Source of the DNA: Azolla caroliniana
Lineage: Eukaryota; Polypodiophyta
Assembly: GCA_043228905.1 (NCBI GenBank)
Contig: JBHGNT010000009.1
Coordinates: 3,844,001 to 3,908,000, forward strand
Reading direction: 5' to 3'
DNA length: 64,000 bases
Part shown: one piece after another, positions 36,201 to 48,546 of the stretch
How positions within the stretch are numbered: the first letter of the stretch is position 1
How the letters are laid out: every line of letters begins with the position of its first letter
Notes under the pieces: model-generated
The model's database searches: none
Told to the model about the DNA's origin: nothing
The model's input: the letters and a program-made list of their open reading frames with translations, nothing else
Translations under genes and position numbers: made by a program

Positions 36201-37982
36201 TGACCGGAAAAGTATTCTTTTCCACCATCCGATCGCAGGCACTTGATCTTTCTTCCTGTTTCCATTTCCACGAACCCTTTGAGGTCCCGGAAACAGTCGA
36301 AGACTTCGCCTTTCTTCTCAATGAGGTAGATCCATGTGTGCCGCGTGTAGTCATCGATGAAGGAGACAAAATATCGGCTCCCGCCAAGACTAACGTTTTG
36401 TGTCGGCCCCCACACATCAGAGTGTATCAAGTCTAGCTTATTCCGGCTCCGATTACGCTCGTTTGGGAAAGGAAGTCGGTGTTGCTTCCCAAGCTGGCAG
36501 GCTTCAAAAATTTGTGCCTTCCGGCCACTAAATTTGGGCAATCCAAACACCACTTGTTTCGATTGCAGGTCTTGAAGCCACTGGTAGTTTGTGCCATAAG
36601 TCGATGTCCGACTCAACTTTTTGTCCCTTCACGAACATTGCAGTGCCACCGTCAGTAGAGTCGAGGATAAACATCCTCCCATCTCTGCACCCTTGCGCAA
36701 TAATACGGCCTTCTTCCTCAATGAAGCACCCAAGATGCGTAAACTGAACTTGCATCCCCTGGTCGACGATCTGCCCAACCGACACCAGATTCTTCGTGAT
36801 GGTCGGAACGTGTAACACGTTCATAAGTTTCCCTTTCTACCCGACATGGCTCAAGGGAACTTCACCGACATTCGCGATCAGATGCGGAGTGTCGTCTCTA
36901 GTTGCGACTACTCCTGATTGCGTCGGTTTCTCAAGGTATGAGAACCACTCCTTGTGGCGCGTCATGTGGTTTGACGCGCCGGAGTCGACATACCACACCT
37001 CGTTTGATTTTGGGGCGGACTGTTTCATTGAGTTTGCTTCGTGTCTCGTCACGAAGACTGACCCTTTTTCGGCTTTTTCGGATCCTTCGACGTAGTGCAA
37101 TCGCTGCCAATTTCCTTTGTCGATATGTCCGAAACCAGACCTCTCCGACTCGGCGCGCTTCTTCCAGCACTCGATCTCCCTGTGGCCTTTCTTGCCACAA
37201 TACCAACATTCCGTGGTGGATTTCCCTTTCTGGTTCTCGTCGCCTCGACTCCCCCTGTTTCCGGAGGGTCTGGAATTGTTGTCGGCATCACTCTGGTGCG
37301 TTCTTCCTTGATCCCGTCGGCCGCCTCCATTGCGTACCGACTCGCCTCGTCCGCCACGACCATGGGCCCTTTCTCCCTCCGTGTACAACATCTTGTTGTT
37401 GGTGTGCCTGCTCGTCGATGCACCCGCGTGGTTCTCCTCTACCAGGAGCATTGACTATAAGTCGAAAAAGGACGGCATATTCTCCCGGGTACATACTGCA
37501 CTTCGGAACGCCCCGAACTTTGACGCCAAACCCTCGAGACAGACATGGACCATCTCGCTTTCCTCGATGTTCACATCGATGGAAGCTAAGGAGTCGCATA
37601 TGTCCTTAATCCTCGAGGTATAGTTAGCCACCGACAAATCGCGTTGTTGTAGGTTGCTCAACTCCTATCGAAGTTGAAGCTTCCTAGTTGTGGTGCTCGT
37701 GGCGAAAATCTTCTTTAGATTTTCCCATGCACCCTTCGGCGTTTTTGCATCCCGAACGTAGCTTAGCAGTTGTTCACCCACACAAGACGCGAAGCAGTAT
37801 AGCACTCTGCTCGCCGATTGTTCCCACGTCGGGAAGTCTTTGTGTGTCGAATTGGGTGTTGTGTCATTTGCTCCATCGACATAGCTCTAGTATCCATGTC
37901 CGAGCAGATACTAGTGCATCTTGTAGGACCAAGATGCATAGTTGGTTCTGTCGAGCTTCTCCGTTGGAAGTGAGCTAGCCAT
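33215..37982 (-). pseudogene. Copia gag-pol polyprotein
   Basis: ATG at 37982 (MASSLPTEKL). Then UBN2-type gag; CCHC CWYCGKKGHREIEC at about 37170-37210; protease WYVDSGASNHMTRH at about 36960; integrase core with HSDVWGP, RSDGGKEYFS and NGVAERKNR (36120-36430); RT CRWVYKVKYNTDGSVNRYKA (35060-35120) and catalytic YVDDLVI (about 34680); RNase H TDADWAGN and STEAEYRG (34060-34220). After RNase H the frame stays open for about 165 more residues into the LTR. Stops such as FY*AEAV and RF**VV are what TGG, CGA or CAA would give after C-to-T type change. A frameshift lies at about 36600. Confidence 0.93.
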
Positions 37983-38076
37983 TCCTCTGTCCATCGTTTT
38001 CCTTGTTCTTCTTCGTTGGTTTTTCCTTCAAGCAAAGTCAGCTTTAGAGGTTCTCAACCCTCGCGCTCTGATACCA

Positions 38077-38490
38077 TGAAAAGAATGGCGTGCGGAAGCA
38101 ATATAGGAAAACCGAACAACAGAAAACACAGGTTTAATGGAAAGCTTAGGTCTTCATAGTACGCACGAGAGAGACAGAGAGAGAGTAACACAAGAACTTA
38201 AATTCAAGAAACAATACTCAATTTGTACATAGGATGTGCTCAGTGAGCACTTCTATACAAGCCCTGACAGTGGGCTGACACAAGTACTGATAGTACTTGA
38301 CTGCTCATAAATGAGCCTCGACACTTACTCCCAAAACTATTCCTTCCGAGGAATATCTTTCTAACGGCCTTCTGGTCTACGCACCGATACGGCCATTCTA
38401 CGCACCGGTCTGCGTACCGGTTTTATGCACCCAGTCTACGCACTAGTTACGCATCGTATTACGCACAAATGTTGAGCTTGTCTCTCAACA
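38077..38490 (-). repeat. Copia 5' LTR (414 bp)
   Basis: Same ends and length as 32807-33220. It directly adjoins the PBS (38065-38076). Confidence 0.95.
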
Positions 38491-38514
38491 GGAGGTAATA
38501 AATTTCATAAAATC

Positions 38515-38944
38515 TATTGAGAATCAAGCTCAACATAACACAACGTGTGAATACACCTCTTGAGAATCTATGATTACTCAAAGGTCAAGAGTCACACCAC
38601 TACTCTCTACACATTAACTATGTGACGCATAACTAATGAGTTACATATTCCCCATGACAATGAGTCTTCACATTCCCCAAGAGAGAGAGTGGTTGTTGTA
38701 GTTAGTTAATGAAGAGAGAGGGTGACTATATATAAAGCACCCTCTCACACTTCATACTAAGTCAGTTGTGACTCCTTGTAATGCTACAATTTTGTATCTC
38801 TATTCTACTTGTGAAATATAAACCTTCTTCTTGAGTATTTTATTTCTCTTATTTAACTATCTTGAGTTATCTTTTCCTCTCACACATATACGCACATAAT
38901 GCACATCTATTCCGTTGCACAAGAATCACCATCGATTATTTACA
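38515..38944 (+). mobile_element. Solo LTR, 430 bp, TSD AAATC
   Basis: It begins TATTGAGAATC (TG probably changed to TA) and ends TTTACA, flanked by AAATC at 38510-38514 and 38945-38949. A TATA box tatatataaag lies at 38727-38737. Removing it restores the LINE frame HKI-KGLFNQ. Its 3' half matches 5017-5203. Confidence 0.88.
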
Positions 38945-41900
38945 AAATCAAAGGTTTATTTAATCAAGAACTATCATCTCAATATGTGGGTAGATTTGAC
39001 ATTTTATTGATACAAGAGCATCATTTATCACAGAATAGGATGGATAAAATTCGTAAATTCTTGAATGGAAGGTGGTTTTATGATTGGATTCCGACTTTTA
39101 GGCCATCTAGAACGCAATGGGGGCTTGCTATTGCATGTTGTGAAAAATGGGCTTCTTTGATTGTAGACAAAGGTTTTTATTGGACGGTCGTGTCCAATTA
39201 TAGTTTTAAAGCTATTAGAGAGAAAAGTTGGTTTCTTGAATGATTTTGCGCCAAATTCAACGATGGGAAGGGCACAATTTTGGTGCCAATAGTGGAATTT
39301 AATATTGGATAATTGGTGCATTGTTGGGGACTTTAATATGCTTGAAGACCCTTCTGATCCTATGGGTGGGAGCACAGTTACAATCTCATATGTTGAATTG
39401 GCTAAGTGGGAAAATTTATGCTTTAAATTTAGCTTGCAAGTCTTATGGTTTATACAATCTTTTGCAAGGGTAGAGTCATTGCAATTTTCTTGGTCGAATA
39501 GGCAGGTAGCGGATGTCAACCTCTCTAGGATAGACAGGTTTCACGTGGATCAATTTTTTTGGGATTTAGGTGGATCTCTAGGGATAGTGCCGGGTACAAA
39601 CTTTTCGGATCATGCCCCAATAAAGCTACACTTTGAAATTGTGATTCGTTGTATTTCATGATCAAATTATTTTTTGATGTAGTTACTCCAAGACTACGTA
39701 AGTTTCAAATGGGTGCATTAAAGAGGGATGGTGTTCCTCTCTCAACAGATTCGGATGAAATGCGAGAGTTAGCATCTCGATATTATGAATAGTTGTTGAT
39801 TGTTGATGAGGTGAGTCAAAATGTATTGGCAATGAAGGTTATAGTTTTAGGTACAACAAAGCCCTGTGTTACAGATCAACTAGTTCAAACTCTTTTATGC
39901 CCTTTTTCTTCTTCCGAGGTTTTGCAAGCATTAAAATCTTTGGGTTCCGAGGTCAGCTCTGGAGAGGATGGACTAATAAGAGATGTTTTCTTATAGTATT
40001 GGGACATTATAGCTTATGGTTTAACTAGGGCTTTTCAGATAATTTTTTATTATGGAGCTATGCCAGAGGAATGGAAAGAGGGCCTGTTTTGTCTTATCCC
40101 TAAAGGGGATGGAGCTTCAGAGGACATTGGGGCATGGCGGCCGATCACATTACTCAATACAGTTTACAAAATTTATGCTAAGGTATTGGCAATGCGTTTG
40201 CAACCTTTATTGCCTGATATTATTCATACTTCTCATATAGGTTTCATGCAAGATAGGAGTATATTTGATAATATTTTTTTGTTCTGGGACTTGTCCGCCT
40301 CAGCTATGGCCAAGAAAGAGGACTCAGTAATTTTATTGTTAGATTTTAAAAAGACCTATGATAGAGTGAATTGGGGCTTTTTAGAAGAGGCGATGAGAAG
40401 ATTACGGTTTCCAAAAGCTTGGACTATTGTGGTGGCAACTTTGTATAGATTAGCTTATAGTTCTATCTTAGTGGCAGGAGGTAGAGGATAAAGATTTCAA
40501 ATGTCGCGATCAGTTCGCCAAGGGTGTCCGTTAACCCCTTTCTTATTTCTTATTGTTACGGAGGTATTCTTTGCATATTTAAATTTAGTCGGTGTTGGGA
40601 TCCAAGGGCTGATCACACTGATCTCTAATAAGAGGATTTTAGATGTAGAGTTTGCATATGATATTGCACTATACATACGCGTTGAAGAAGGTAATTTGTG
40701 TAAAGCACAGGTTGCATTTGAAACATTTTGTGTTGCCTCTGGTGCAAAAATTAATTGGTGTAAATCGGTGGGTTTTTGGGTGTCTACAAGGTTGTTGCCA
40801 TCATGGAAACCATTTGAGTCCTTTCGTTGGATTCAAGAAGGAGTTTCAGTTCATTACTTAGGTTGTCAGGTTTGTATAAATATGCATAAGGAGTAATTGT
40901 TAGCTCCTTTAATGTTATCCCTTAAGAAAAAATTGTTGATTTGGGACACTACGAACTTGTCTTCAGCAGACAAAGTAATGATAGCTAATCAGATTCTCCT
41001 TTCATCTATCTAGTATATTGCATCTACATGTTTGTTCTCTACATCATGTTTGTTGCAAATTCAACGACTGGTTCTGAAACTTTATTTGGATAGGAAGAAG
41101 TAATAATGATGCTTGTGCGAAGGTAGCTTGGTTGACTCTTACGACACAATTTTCTGATGGTGGTTTAGGGTTGGTAGACCCAGACAATCAATGTAAGGCT
41201 CTTCTGGCAAAATTTGTTGTTAGGGCTATGTTGCATAATCGAGGTATATGGTCGGTCTGAGGTGCTTTTAAACCGATCGGTTGATATTAAATTGTCTACT
41301 GGTGGTTTTTGGAAACCATCTCTAAGATGGGCATTCTTGTCAATTTTTAAGAAGAGACAAATACATGGTCTGAAAGACGGTTTTATGGTTGGCATTTGTA
41401 AAGCGTGGGCTGTTGTTAAGTTTTTTTATTCATAGATGCCCATCTTCGAATGAAGAACTGTTGCAACAACCTTTGATTTGGAATTTTATTTTTTATGATG
41501 AGTGGGGTGTATTGCGTGGAAGTAGACCGCGATTACAATGGGTTGAGTTGGATAATGGTATAGCTGCCACGATAGCCTCTTAGGGAAATTATGTTTGCCA
41601 TCTTAATAATTCTCAGCTTCATGCTACCATGTGTAGGGTTTTTAGAGCTATGTTTGATGCAATTCAGTTATCTTTAGGGAATTTTCTCTCTAATTGGTCA
41701 CCCTCTTTTGTGCATGTTTGGTTTGGATATTTTACTCCGGTTGGTGTTATGATATGAGTAAAAGGAACAACCTCTCAAGGAGACTATTACTATTTTGATG
41801 TATCTAAGGAAGAAAGATTATGGCAAACTGATGTGGAATTGTCAATTTGGAAAACGACATTGCAACATTCTGTGAGAGTGATTGGTAAATCTAGTAAAAG

Positions 41901-43128
41901 GTGAATTTTAGATCCTTCTCCTTCTGATAGTATGTTATTTTGTCAACTATGGGTATTTTAAAAAAAGTCATTGGATTTGCATTGGGATCCATCATATTAT
42001 CTTTGGAAACATACAAATCCTTCGTCTCATACTAAATTTGTTCAGTTTTTTCAATATATTGTGAAGTTGGGACAAAAGTTGCTCTTAAGTAGAAAATTGC
42101 ATCCGCTATCTGCTATGAAAGTGTGGTTGGCGAATGGGGCCTCTTTAATGGATGCATCTAAATATTTGAAGTGGTTATGAAGTATTCAGATTCCCAAGAA
42201 GATTGTACTTTTTCGTTCGTTATTGATCCATTATGCACTACCGATTCGGGCTTGGTTACGACAACTAAATAGTAAGTCGTGTGGATTTGGTTTTGGATGT
42301 ATGACGGATCAATTAAGCATATATTGTGGTCTTGTCCTGAAATTATTCAAGTATGGAAGAAAGTGTTAAGGTTGTTAATATTAATACATGCTAATTGTGT
42401 AATCACTTGGGGTGCAGTTATGTGGGGCATTCTAGAGGGACAACTGTTGTAATATGAAAAGGAGGATATAGTGGAAGCCTTTCACATAGTTCCTCCTCAT
42501 ATACAAATGGTTCAACCTTTTCTTAGTGATAGTTTGCAATTTAAGGATGATATTATTTGGAAAACAAATTCATCTATTCTTATGTGGGTAATGTGGAAGG
42601 CGTGATACGATGTACACCAGTTTTTTACAACGTCACTCGTGATGTTTCCATTATAATTGCTTAATTTTGGTTGTTACTTATTCATAAATTATGTGGTCAG
42701 TATGAATTTTTTACAGGCAATGTTGATGTTATTTTCAAGAAGCAAATGCATCTTAAAAGGTTATGGGATTCAATGCTCATTTTTAGGGAAGATGGAGATC
42801 ATATAATATGGATGTATATTGTTCTTGTCATTTTGGGAAACAACGTCTACGAACTTTGTTTATGGACTCTGTTGCTACAGATGTTGGTGGTATAGGTTAC
42901 ACTGCATGCTCAGTTGCAATTTGGGAGAAGTAGACCATAGAAATCTTGGAGATATGGTGTAAAAAATATGTGTAGTTCTTGTTTATACACATCAAATCAG
43001 TTATGATGTGAGCACAATGGAGTTGGTTGGTATACACCTTTATCCAACACAACTTTTGTATTTCTTATGATTTTATAATACCAAGGCGTATCTCTTTAGG
43101 GAAAAAAAAAAAAACATAACATGAAGAT

Positions 43129-45452
43129 CAATGGGCTATGCAAAAGCTAGATGATCAAGATCTTGAATCGCTCACTATATATTCTTAGATCAATGATGCA
43201 ACGTTGCATTTAGATATTTCTTTCATGCATGAATTTGCACCATTTGTTCCATGTCTTGTTTTTGAAACCTTATGCTTATAATACTATTCTATATCATGTG
43301 GTCCTACCACTGTCTCCTATTCAATTGTTGATGAATCAAAGTTCAACACCGAAGTAGTTTTGAAATTTAAAGGCATGCATAACAAATTATACTACCTCAT
43401 CAATTGGTTAGGTTGTATGCTTAGTGACCAAACTTTGAATCTCGTCAAGAACTCGATAAAGCACTAGATATTGTCATAGAATTTCATAATTGATATCCTC
43501 ATAAACCAAAATCCAAATTGTGCCTTTGTGACCATTCAAACTCACCATTGAATGAAGGAGATTGTAATAGTTATGTGGGAACATCAATTGCCAAACATGC
43601 ATCAAAACTAGATGACAAGCATACATAACGATAGGAGTACTATATTTACGGAATATCTCAATGTCATCAAACTGTCTAGGTTCAATGTCAATCTTCGGCA
43701 TAACCATGTAGCTCTTGTTCTTATTATATATTATAAATTTAAATTTATTCATTCTCCTTTTCTCAATCTAGCATTTCCTCCCTCAAGAACAAACAAGGGA
43801 CCTAAGTGTCTTCTCTATTTCCCCATATGCACCTAAGTTTTCATTATGTCTCTAAATGCTTTTGATCAACACTCCTCTCAAGCTATTATATGGTATCATG
43901 CTCTCTTTTTATCAATTATATGTGCTTTCTATGGCAGATTTGTCCCCTTTCTCTCTCCTTGGGAAGTTGACCGAGGATGTCAAGGCAATAACAAAAAATC
44001 AGGGGCATTCAGGGAAATAAAAAAATCAAGGGTAGCTTGGAATAAAGCATAATAAAGAAGTATGAACAAGAAGTGTTTGGTTTTTATTATATTGCGCAAT
44101 TTATGATCTTTGATTAAAGGTAATTTTTATGGATTTCATACTATCTATGATTTCTCTAATTGCTCTCTAAATCCCTAATGCCTTAAAATTACTAATTGAT
44201 TGATTTCGATATGTTTTATAAGCATACTCAAACTTGGGCCACTTTGAAATTCAATTCTTATACACTCGAATCAAATTAGCATAAGTGACTACTTACATAT
44301 TGGAATATTTGGCTTCATAGGAGTTCAAGTTAATGAACTTTCCTCGATAATTATATTCTTTCATCAAGCACACCATCATCTTTAAAGTGAGTGTGCAGAA
44401 TCATTGGAGTTTGCTTTCCATTTTATCATGTACTCTTAAAACTATTTCACTATATATATTGTCACATGGTGTTCATTAAAAGAAAGTGATGTCATCAAGT
44501 ACAATAAGAAGCACGAGATACTTGAGAACTGGGGAAAAAAGCTTACATTGGGACAATACAATTGAGTTTTTGCAAGTAGACAAACACATCGTCGAAGTAA
44601 GTTTATCACAATCTCTAATTTTACCATTGATATATTTATTATTGTAACTTGTGCCTTTCAAACCTATAAATCGCAAAGTGCAACAAATACACTTTGTAAT
44701 GACACTTGATAGTTTTTGAAACAATACAACTAGGTTTACTTGTTCATCACAAACCTCCCGAGAAAACAAATGGGTCCTTCATACTTCAAAATGAAATGAA
44801 TTGTGTGAATAATTTAATTTCAATATTTGTATACTTTTGTTGGATCAAGCATGTTGAGCAAGTTGATTCCTAAATTATCGAATTGACTTGTTTTCTCATT
44901 TTATATTGTATTGGTATTCTACGTATCACACTTGTTTTCATAGAGATATTGTGCATCTTTATTAGAATTGAGTGGTACCAAACGCAAAGAGTTTTGAAAA
45001 AGAAGTATAGAATACATCCATAAGTAAGCATGTTTGCTACTTTAATAAAAAACAACATATCATTTGCATTAATAAAGTTCGACTTATATTGCAATACGCA
45101 TGGCCCCTTGTGATATTTATGACACGAACATCATAATGATGTGCCACCTACATTGTAACATTGAAGAAAAACTCTTAACTCTTAATCACAACATTAATTG
45201 TCTTGGCAAGATGACAAATAATCATGCTCAATGCATGAAAATGGTGGAATTATAGTGTTGTTTTCAAAGTAGGACTTAAAAAATATATTCAGCATTAAAT
45301 CCATCAAGCTTACAAATGTATATGTATTTGAACAATTGTTCTTACACCTCTTAAATTCAACTGACGAAGAAGATAGATATAATGTTTGTTGGGGGATTTG
45401 GAGAACTCCACAATATTGAAACATTCATTTTAGAACATTGTTGTGATGTCGA
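43129..45452. other. AT-rich DNA right of the LINE
   Basis: It continues the pre-LINE target. Scattered minus-strand open stretches (43474-43752 and 44442-44769) are not recognised and show no family motif. No intact element or RNA gene seen. Confidence 0.4.
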
Positions 45453-45872
45453 GTGTATAGATTTCAAGTTTATGATAAGTCAAGGGTTGGTCGAAGACAT
45501 AATCAAACCATGAGGGAAATATTAAGCTTAAGATTAATATTAAGCGACAATGTCCACTCTATTCCTCTTAATGACAAATCTCAAGAGGTGTTGGAATTGG
45601 TCAGCCCAATAACCCTTTGGATTCTATGGAAACAACGATGTAGGCGAGTCTTCTCCAACCAAACCACCCATCCAACAAGGTTACTGCAAGAGATATTGAG
45701 TGAAATTGTAGCCACTCTGAAGAGCCAATATGATGGCCTTAAGGGCGGCTCCGAGGGAGTTGAAAGACAGCGCATAACCTTCATCCAACAATGGTCGTCC
45801 TCTCCCTTTCTTGAGTCAGTGGGCATCCACATAAGATGGAACTATCACGTCCCTTTAGGGATTTGTACATAA
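45453..45872 (+). pseudogene. Possible LINE C-terminal fragment
   Basis: 139 codons ending in TAA. The piece SPITLWILWKQRCRRVFSN followed by a helical LLQEILSEIVATLKSQ resembles the tail after the zinc-finger domain of plant LINE polyproteins. No RT motif is attached, so the assignment is weak. Confidence 0.35.
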
Positions 45873-46900
45873 TCGTCTCATTTGTAAAATTTTATAACTA
45901 ATGGAAGGAGTTTTGTTTTTTGGAAAAAAAGAATAAGATAAATAATTAAAGATAGAGAGCGTGAGGGACCACTGAAAACAATTAACCACTTCAAACCATA
46001 AGGTCAATGGTTTGAACTTCAAACCTTTGAAGGGAATATCCGAGCTATATTTGCAAAGTGATGACAATGAAGTGGATGAGTGCTTATAAACCTTTTGTTA
46101 GCATCGAGCACCCTTGTTAAGACGAGGATAGGTGTATGCAAAAAGGAAAGCAATGTTACATGTTAAAAGAGGCACCACCATTTGTTATTGGCTGAGGAGT
46201 CGTAAAGTGCTATAAAATGAGCAATAAAATTCATTGTTGAGGTGGCAAATTTTGGATTTGAGGCAAAAGCTTTGCCAAACTTCTTATTGACAGAGCAAAG
46301 CGAATCATGAGGGTGCATAAGAAGTACACGACAACAAGGGCCAACATGGTCATCGATCATAGACTCTACGAAACTTCAAGAATCACTTTGAAACAATTTC
46401 TCGTGGACTTTCCATCTTGTTTATTTCATACACCCTATGGATCATGCTTGATATTTGTAAAACTAAGTGTTTTCATGAGTCGAGAGCCAACAAACATGAT
46501 TTTGATGTATTAGAGAATTTATTTATTTTGAAAATGTATTAACACCGGGTAATTTGAAACAGGTAATATGTTGCAATTTAAGAATTGTCCGTCCAAAAAA
46601 GACACAAAGTAGGTCATTTCACACAAAGGACAATTGTATGCATAAAGGTTTTTGGAAATTGAATCAAAATATATTGATTTATACCATGTCCAAAAATTTA
46701 GGGCTTTCAAAAAAATGCCTAATAATCGACGCGTGAAATTTACAAGAGAACATACAAAAATTGCAAAATGACTAACACCTATATTTATACATGTTTGTGA
46801 GTCGCCATATTGATGTAACATAAAATATTTACATTTCATATATGAGAACCATCACTTCTTAGAGATACGCCTTCCCATTCAAACCCTCTCGATGAACTAG
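45873..46900. other. Intergenic DNA with dispersed repeat copy
   Basis: 46195-46395 resembles 19300-19480. Otherwise AT-rich with no gene. Confidence 0.4.
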
Positions 46901-47046
46901 AAGAGCTTTGTGAGGTCTCATCCTCATCATCACTACAACCAATGCATTATCTTCATCCAATTGCAATCCAACGTCACCGTGATTATGAGACGTACTCCTT
47001 GTTCGTCTCTGTGTTGCATCAGTAGACACATCTGGGATCTTCTCTT

Positions 47047-47637
47047 TTATTATCTTGATTGTAGTCTATCTTAGATGGCCTGTTTTGGTCAAGGAGAAGT
47101 CATACACGAGTATGTTGACATTATCAAGTGTGAGAGTAGACGTGTTGGGTAGATTCTTTCTTCTCCGCTTTCTGCTTGTGCCTCTAACATCCTTAACCAT
47201 CTCTAAAGAGTACTTCCCAGTAAATGTATATTTGGAAGAGGTATGATACCAATGAACCACAATGGATTGAACTTGATTGCCTTCATCATCCTTAATAATT
47301 TCAATGATTTTAGCAATCCAAAAGCGATGACCCAACTTATCACCCCCAGCTAATGTTGTAACCAACATACCAACTTGTAGCTCATGTAGATTGCCTTGTC
47401 ATCTTGCCTCTACAACATGCGATAATCTTGGTCCCACGTAAACATCTCTTTGTCATGGACGAACTAGATTATTCAATTCAAGATTATCTAGTGGTTGTAA
47501 ACGAGTCGTGCTCGCCATTGATAGGTCACCAATATTCCATTTGAATTGATTTTGTAGTGGCCAGTAACCCGCAAAGTGGTTATCTAATATCATATGTTGA
47601 TGATTAAAGAAGTTATCCCACCATTCCACATCCTGAT
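47047..47637 (-). pseudogene. Unidentified protein, C-terminal half, cut by Copia
   Basis: The frame runs from the Copia insertion point down to about 47047: DVEWWDNFFNHQHMILDNHF, WPLQNQFKWNIGDLSMASTT, then VGMLVTTLAGG and GHRFWIAKIIEI, then a basic SRKRRRKN. Two stops (TGA at about 47453 and 47404) fit changed CGA Arg codons, and the frame is otherwise unbroken. The piece around RFWIAKIIEI...VHWYHTSS looks like a small beta-rich chromatin-reader type fold, but I do not recognise the family. The N-terminal half is at 53075-53500. Confidence 0.5.
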
Positions 47638-47939
47638 TGTCGAATACGAGTGTATAATGGCCGTATTCACATTGTCCCTTTGGACAACCCAAGTTTGGGC
47701 TATTTCTATAAATAGCATAAAGGGTAGTTGCCCTACGATAGTCGCTATATAAAGTGACTTTGTAACCTTTAGTGAAGGTTGGTTGTCATTTGTAACTGTT
47801 GCTATTAAGAAATAAAATGTTTCTTTGTGCCTCTCTCTCTCTCTCTCTCTCTCTCTGTATCTTATTCATTCTCATACACAGGTCCTTCAACATCACAAAT
47901 GTTGTTTGTTCTTCCGCACTGACGACCTTGTCCCCAACA
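47638..47939 (+). repeat. Copia 5' LTR
   Basis: TATA box tatataaag at 47746-47754. A (CT)13 run at 47831-47856 lies in the transcribed part. Confidence 0.95.
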
Positions 47940-48546
47940 TTTGGTATCAGAGCGTTGGAGGTTCTTCAACCCGCTTCCGGCCGTCATAGTACACAACACA
48001 ACACTCTGTTTCTGTTTTTCTTGAAGAACAGAGAAGAGAGAAGACAAACAAGAAGTCTGCATCTAACTGTGTTAAATCACTAATTGGAGTAAGCTAGCCG
48101 ACTGTACTTTGTTCTTGTGATTGTAACCACTTGAGGTGAGCTCCTTGTGCAACACCCGACCCAATCGTGCTTCATTTGGTTAAACAATATCTGAATAGGT
48201 CACCGAACGCTATTCACCCGCTTGTTGTAACCACCCGCTGCAGATTGGTCTCCAGGCAACAACCAAATTCGTGCTTCATTTGGTTGATCGACATTCGGGA
48301 GGATCAGTTGGATCCGTCCCTCTCATCGTTGCAGTCATCCGAAGCAGAATCGGCCTAAACAATCGGTTTCTTGTGATCAGAAGCTAACCGGAGTCACTCC
48401 AAGAAGGTTCAGCAAACAAGTATCCGAAACCAAACTGACTCGCGTTCAAGACCGACTAGAACGATATCGGGTGAGCTGACCGGCTGCACCCAACTAAGGT
48501 TCCTACTCAACTCCAAACAGAGTCTTACTAACCGAAACCGAATCAG

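Larger units (their letters stand above)
32807..38490 (-). mobile_element. Full-length Copia element, TSD GGAGG
   Basis: Two 414 bp LTRs, each TG...CA on the minus strand (TGTTGAGAG ... TTCTTTTCA). TSD GGAGG at 32802-32806 and 38491-38495. PBS TGGTATCAGAGC on the minus strand at 38065-38076. Polypurine tract CTTGAGGGGGAG at 33221-33232. It interrupts the LINE endonuclease. The LTRs differ at about 17 positions by eye, so it is not very recent. Confidence 0.97.
32760..42370 (+). pseudogene. LINE ORF2: AP endonuclease and reverse transcriptase, interrupted
   Basis: It starts at ATG 32760 with LTLLSWNVQGLGG. After the two insertions it continues from 38950 (KGLFNQELSSQYVGRFDILL, IQEHHLS). Endonuclease motifs: GDFNML at about 39330 and SDHAPI at about 39607. 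RT: LIPKGDGASEDIGAWRPITL (40093-40152), FMQDRS, LLDFKKTYDRVNW and SVRQGCPLTPFLF (40513-40551). The catalytic F-A-D-D box reads FAYDIALY (40651-40674). The zf-RVT-like C-terminal part is at about 42180-42370. Several stops and frameshifts. Confidence 0.85.
31157..43112 (+). mobile_element. L1-type LINE, near full length, with two nested insertions
   Basis: The target duplication cataacrtgaagat lies at 31143-31156 and 43115-43128. A poly(A) tail precedes the right copy (43102-43114). ORF1 (31544-32758) and ORF2 (32760 to about 42370) are in the plant L1 order. Removing the Copia (32807-38490 plus TSD) and the solo LTR (38515-38944 plus TSD) leaves about 5.8 kb, the normal size of plant L1 elements. 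Confidence 0.9.

Noticed and set aside
44442-44769. Minus-strand open frame with many Cys considered as a zinc-finger protein
   Set aside because: Cys spacing fits no known finger and the flanking frame is broken; left as unresolved.
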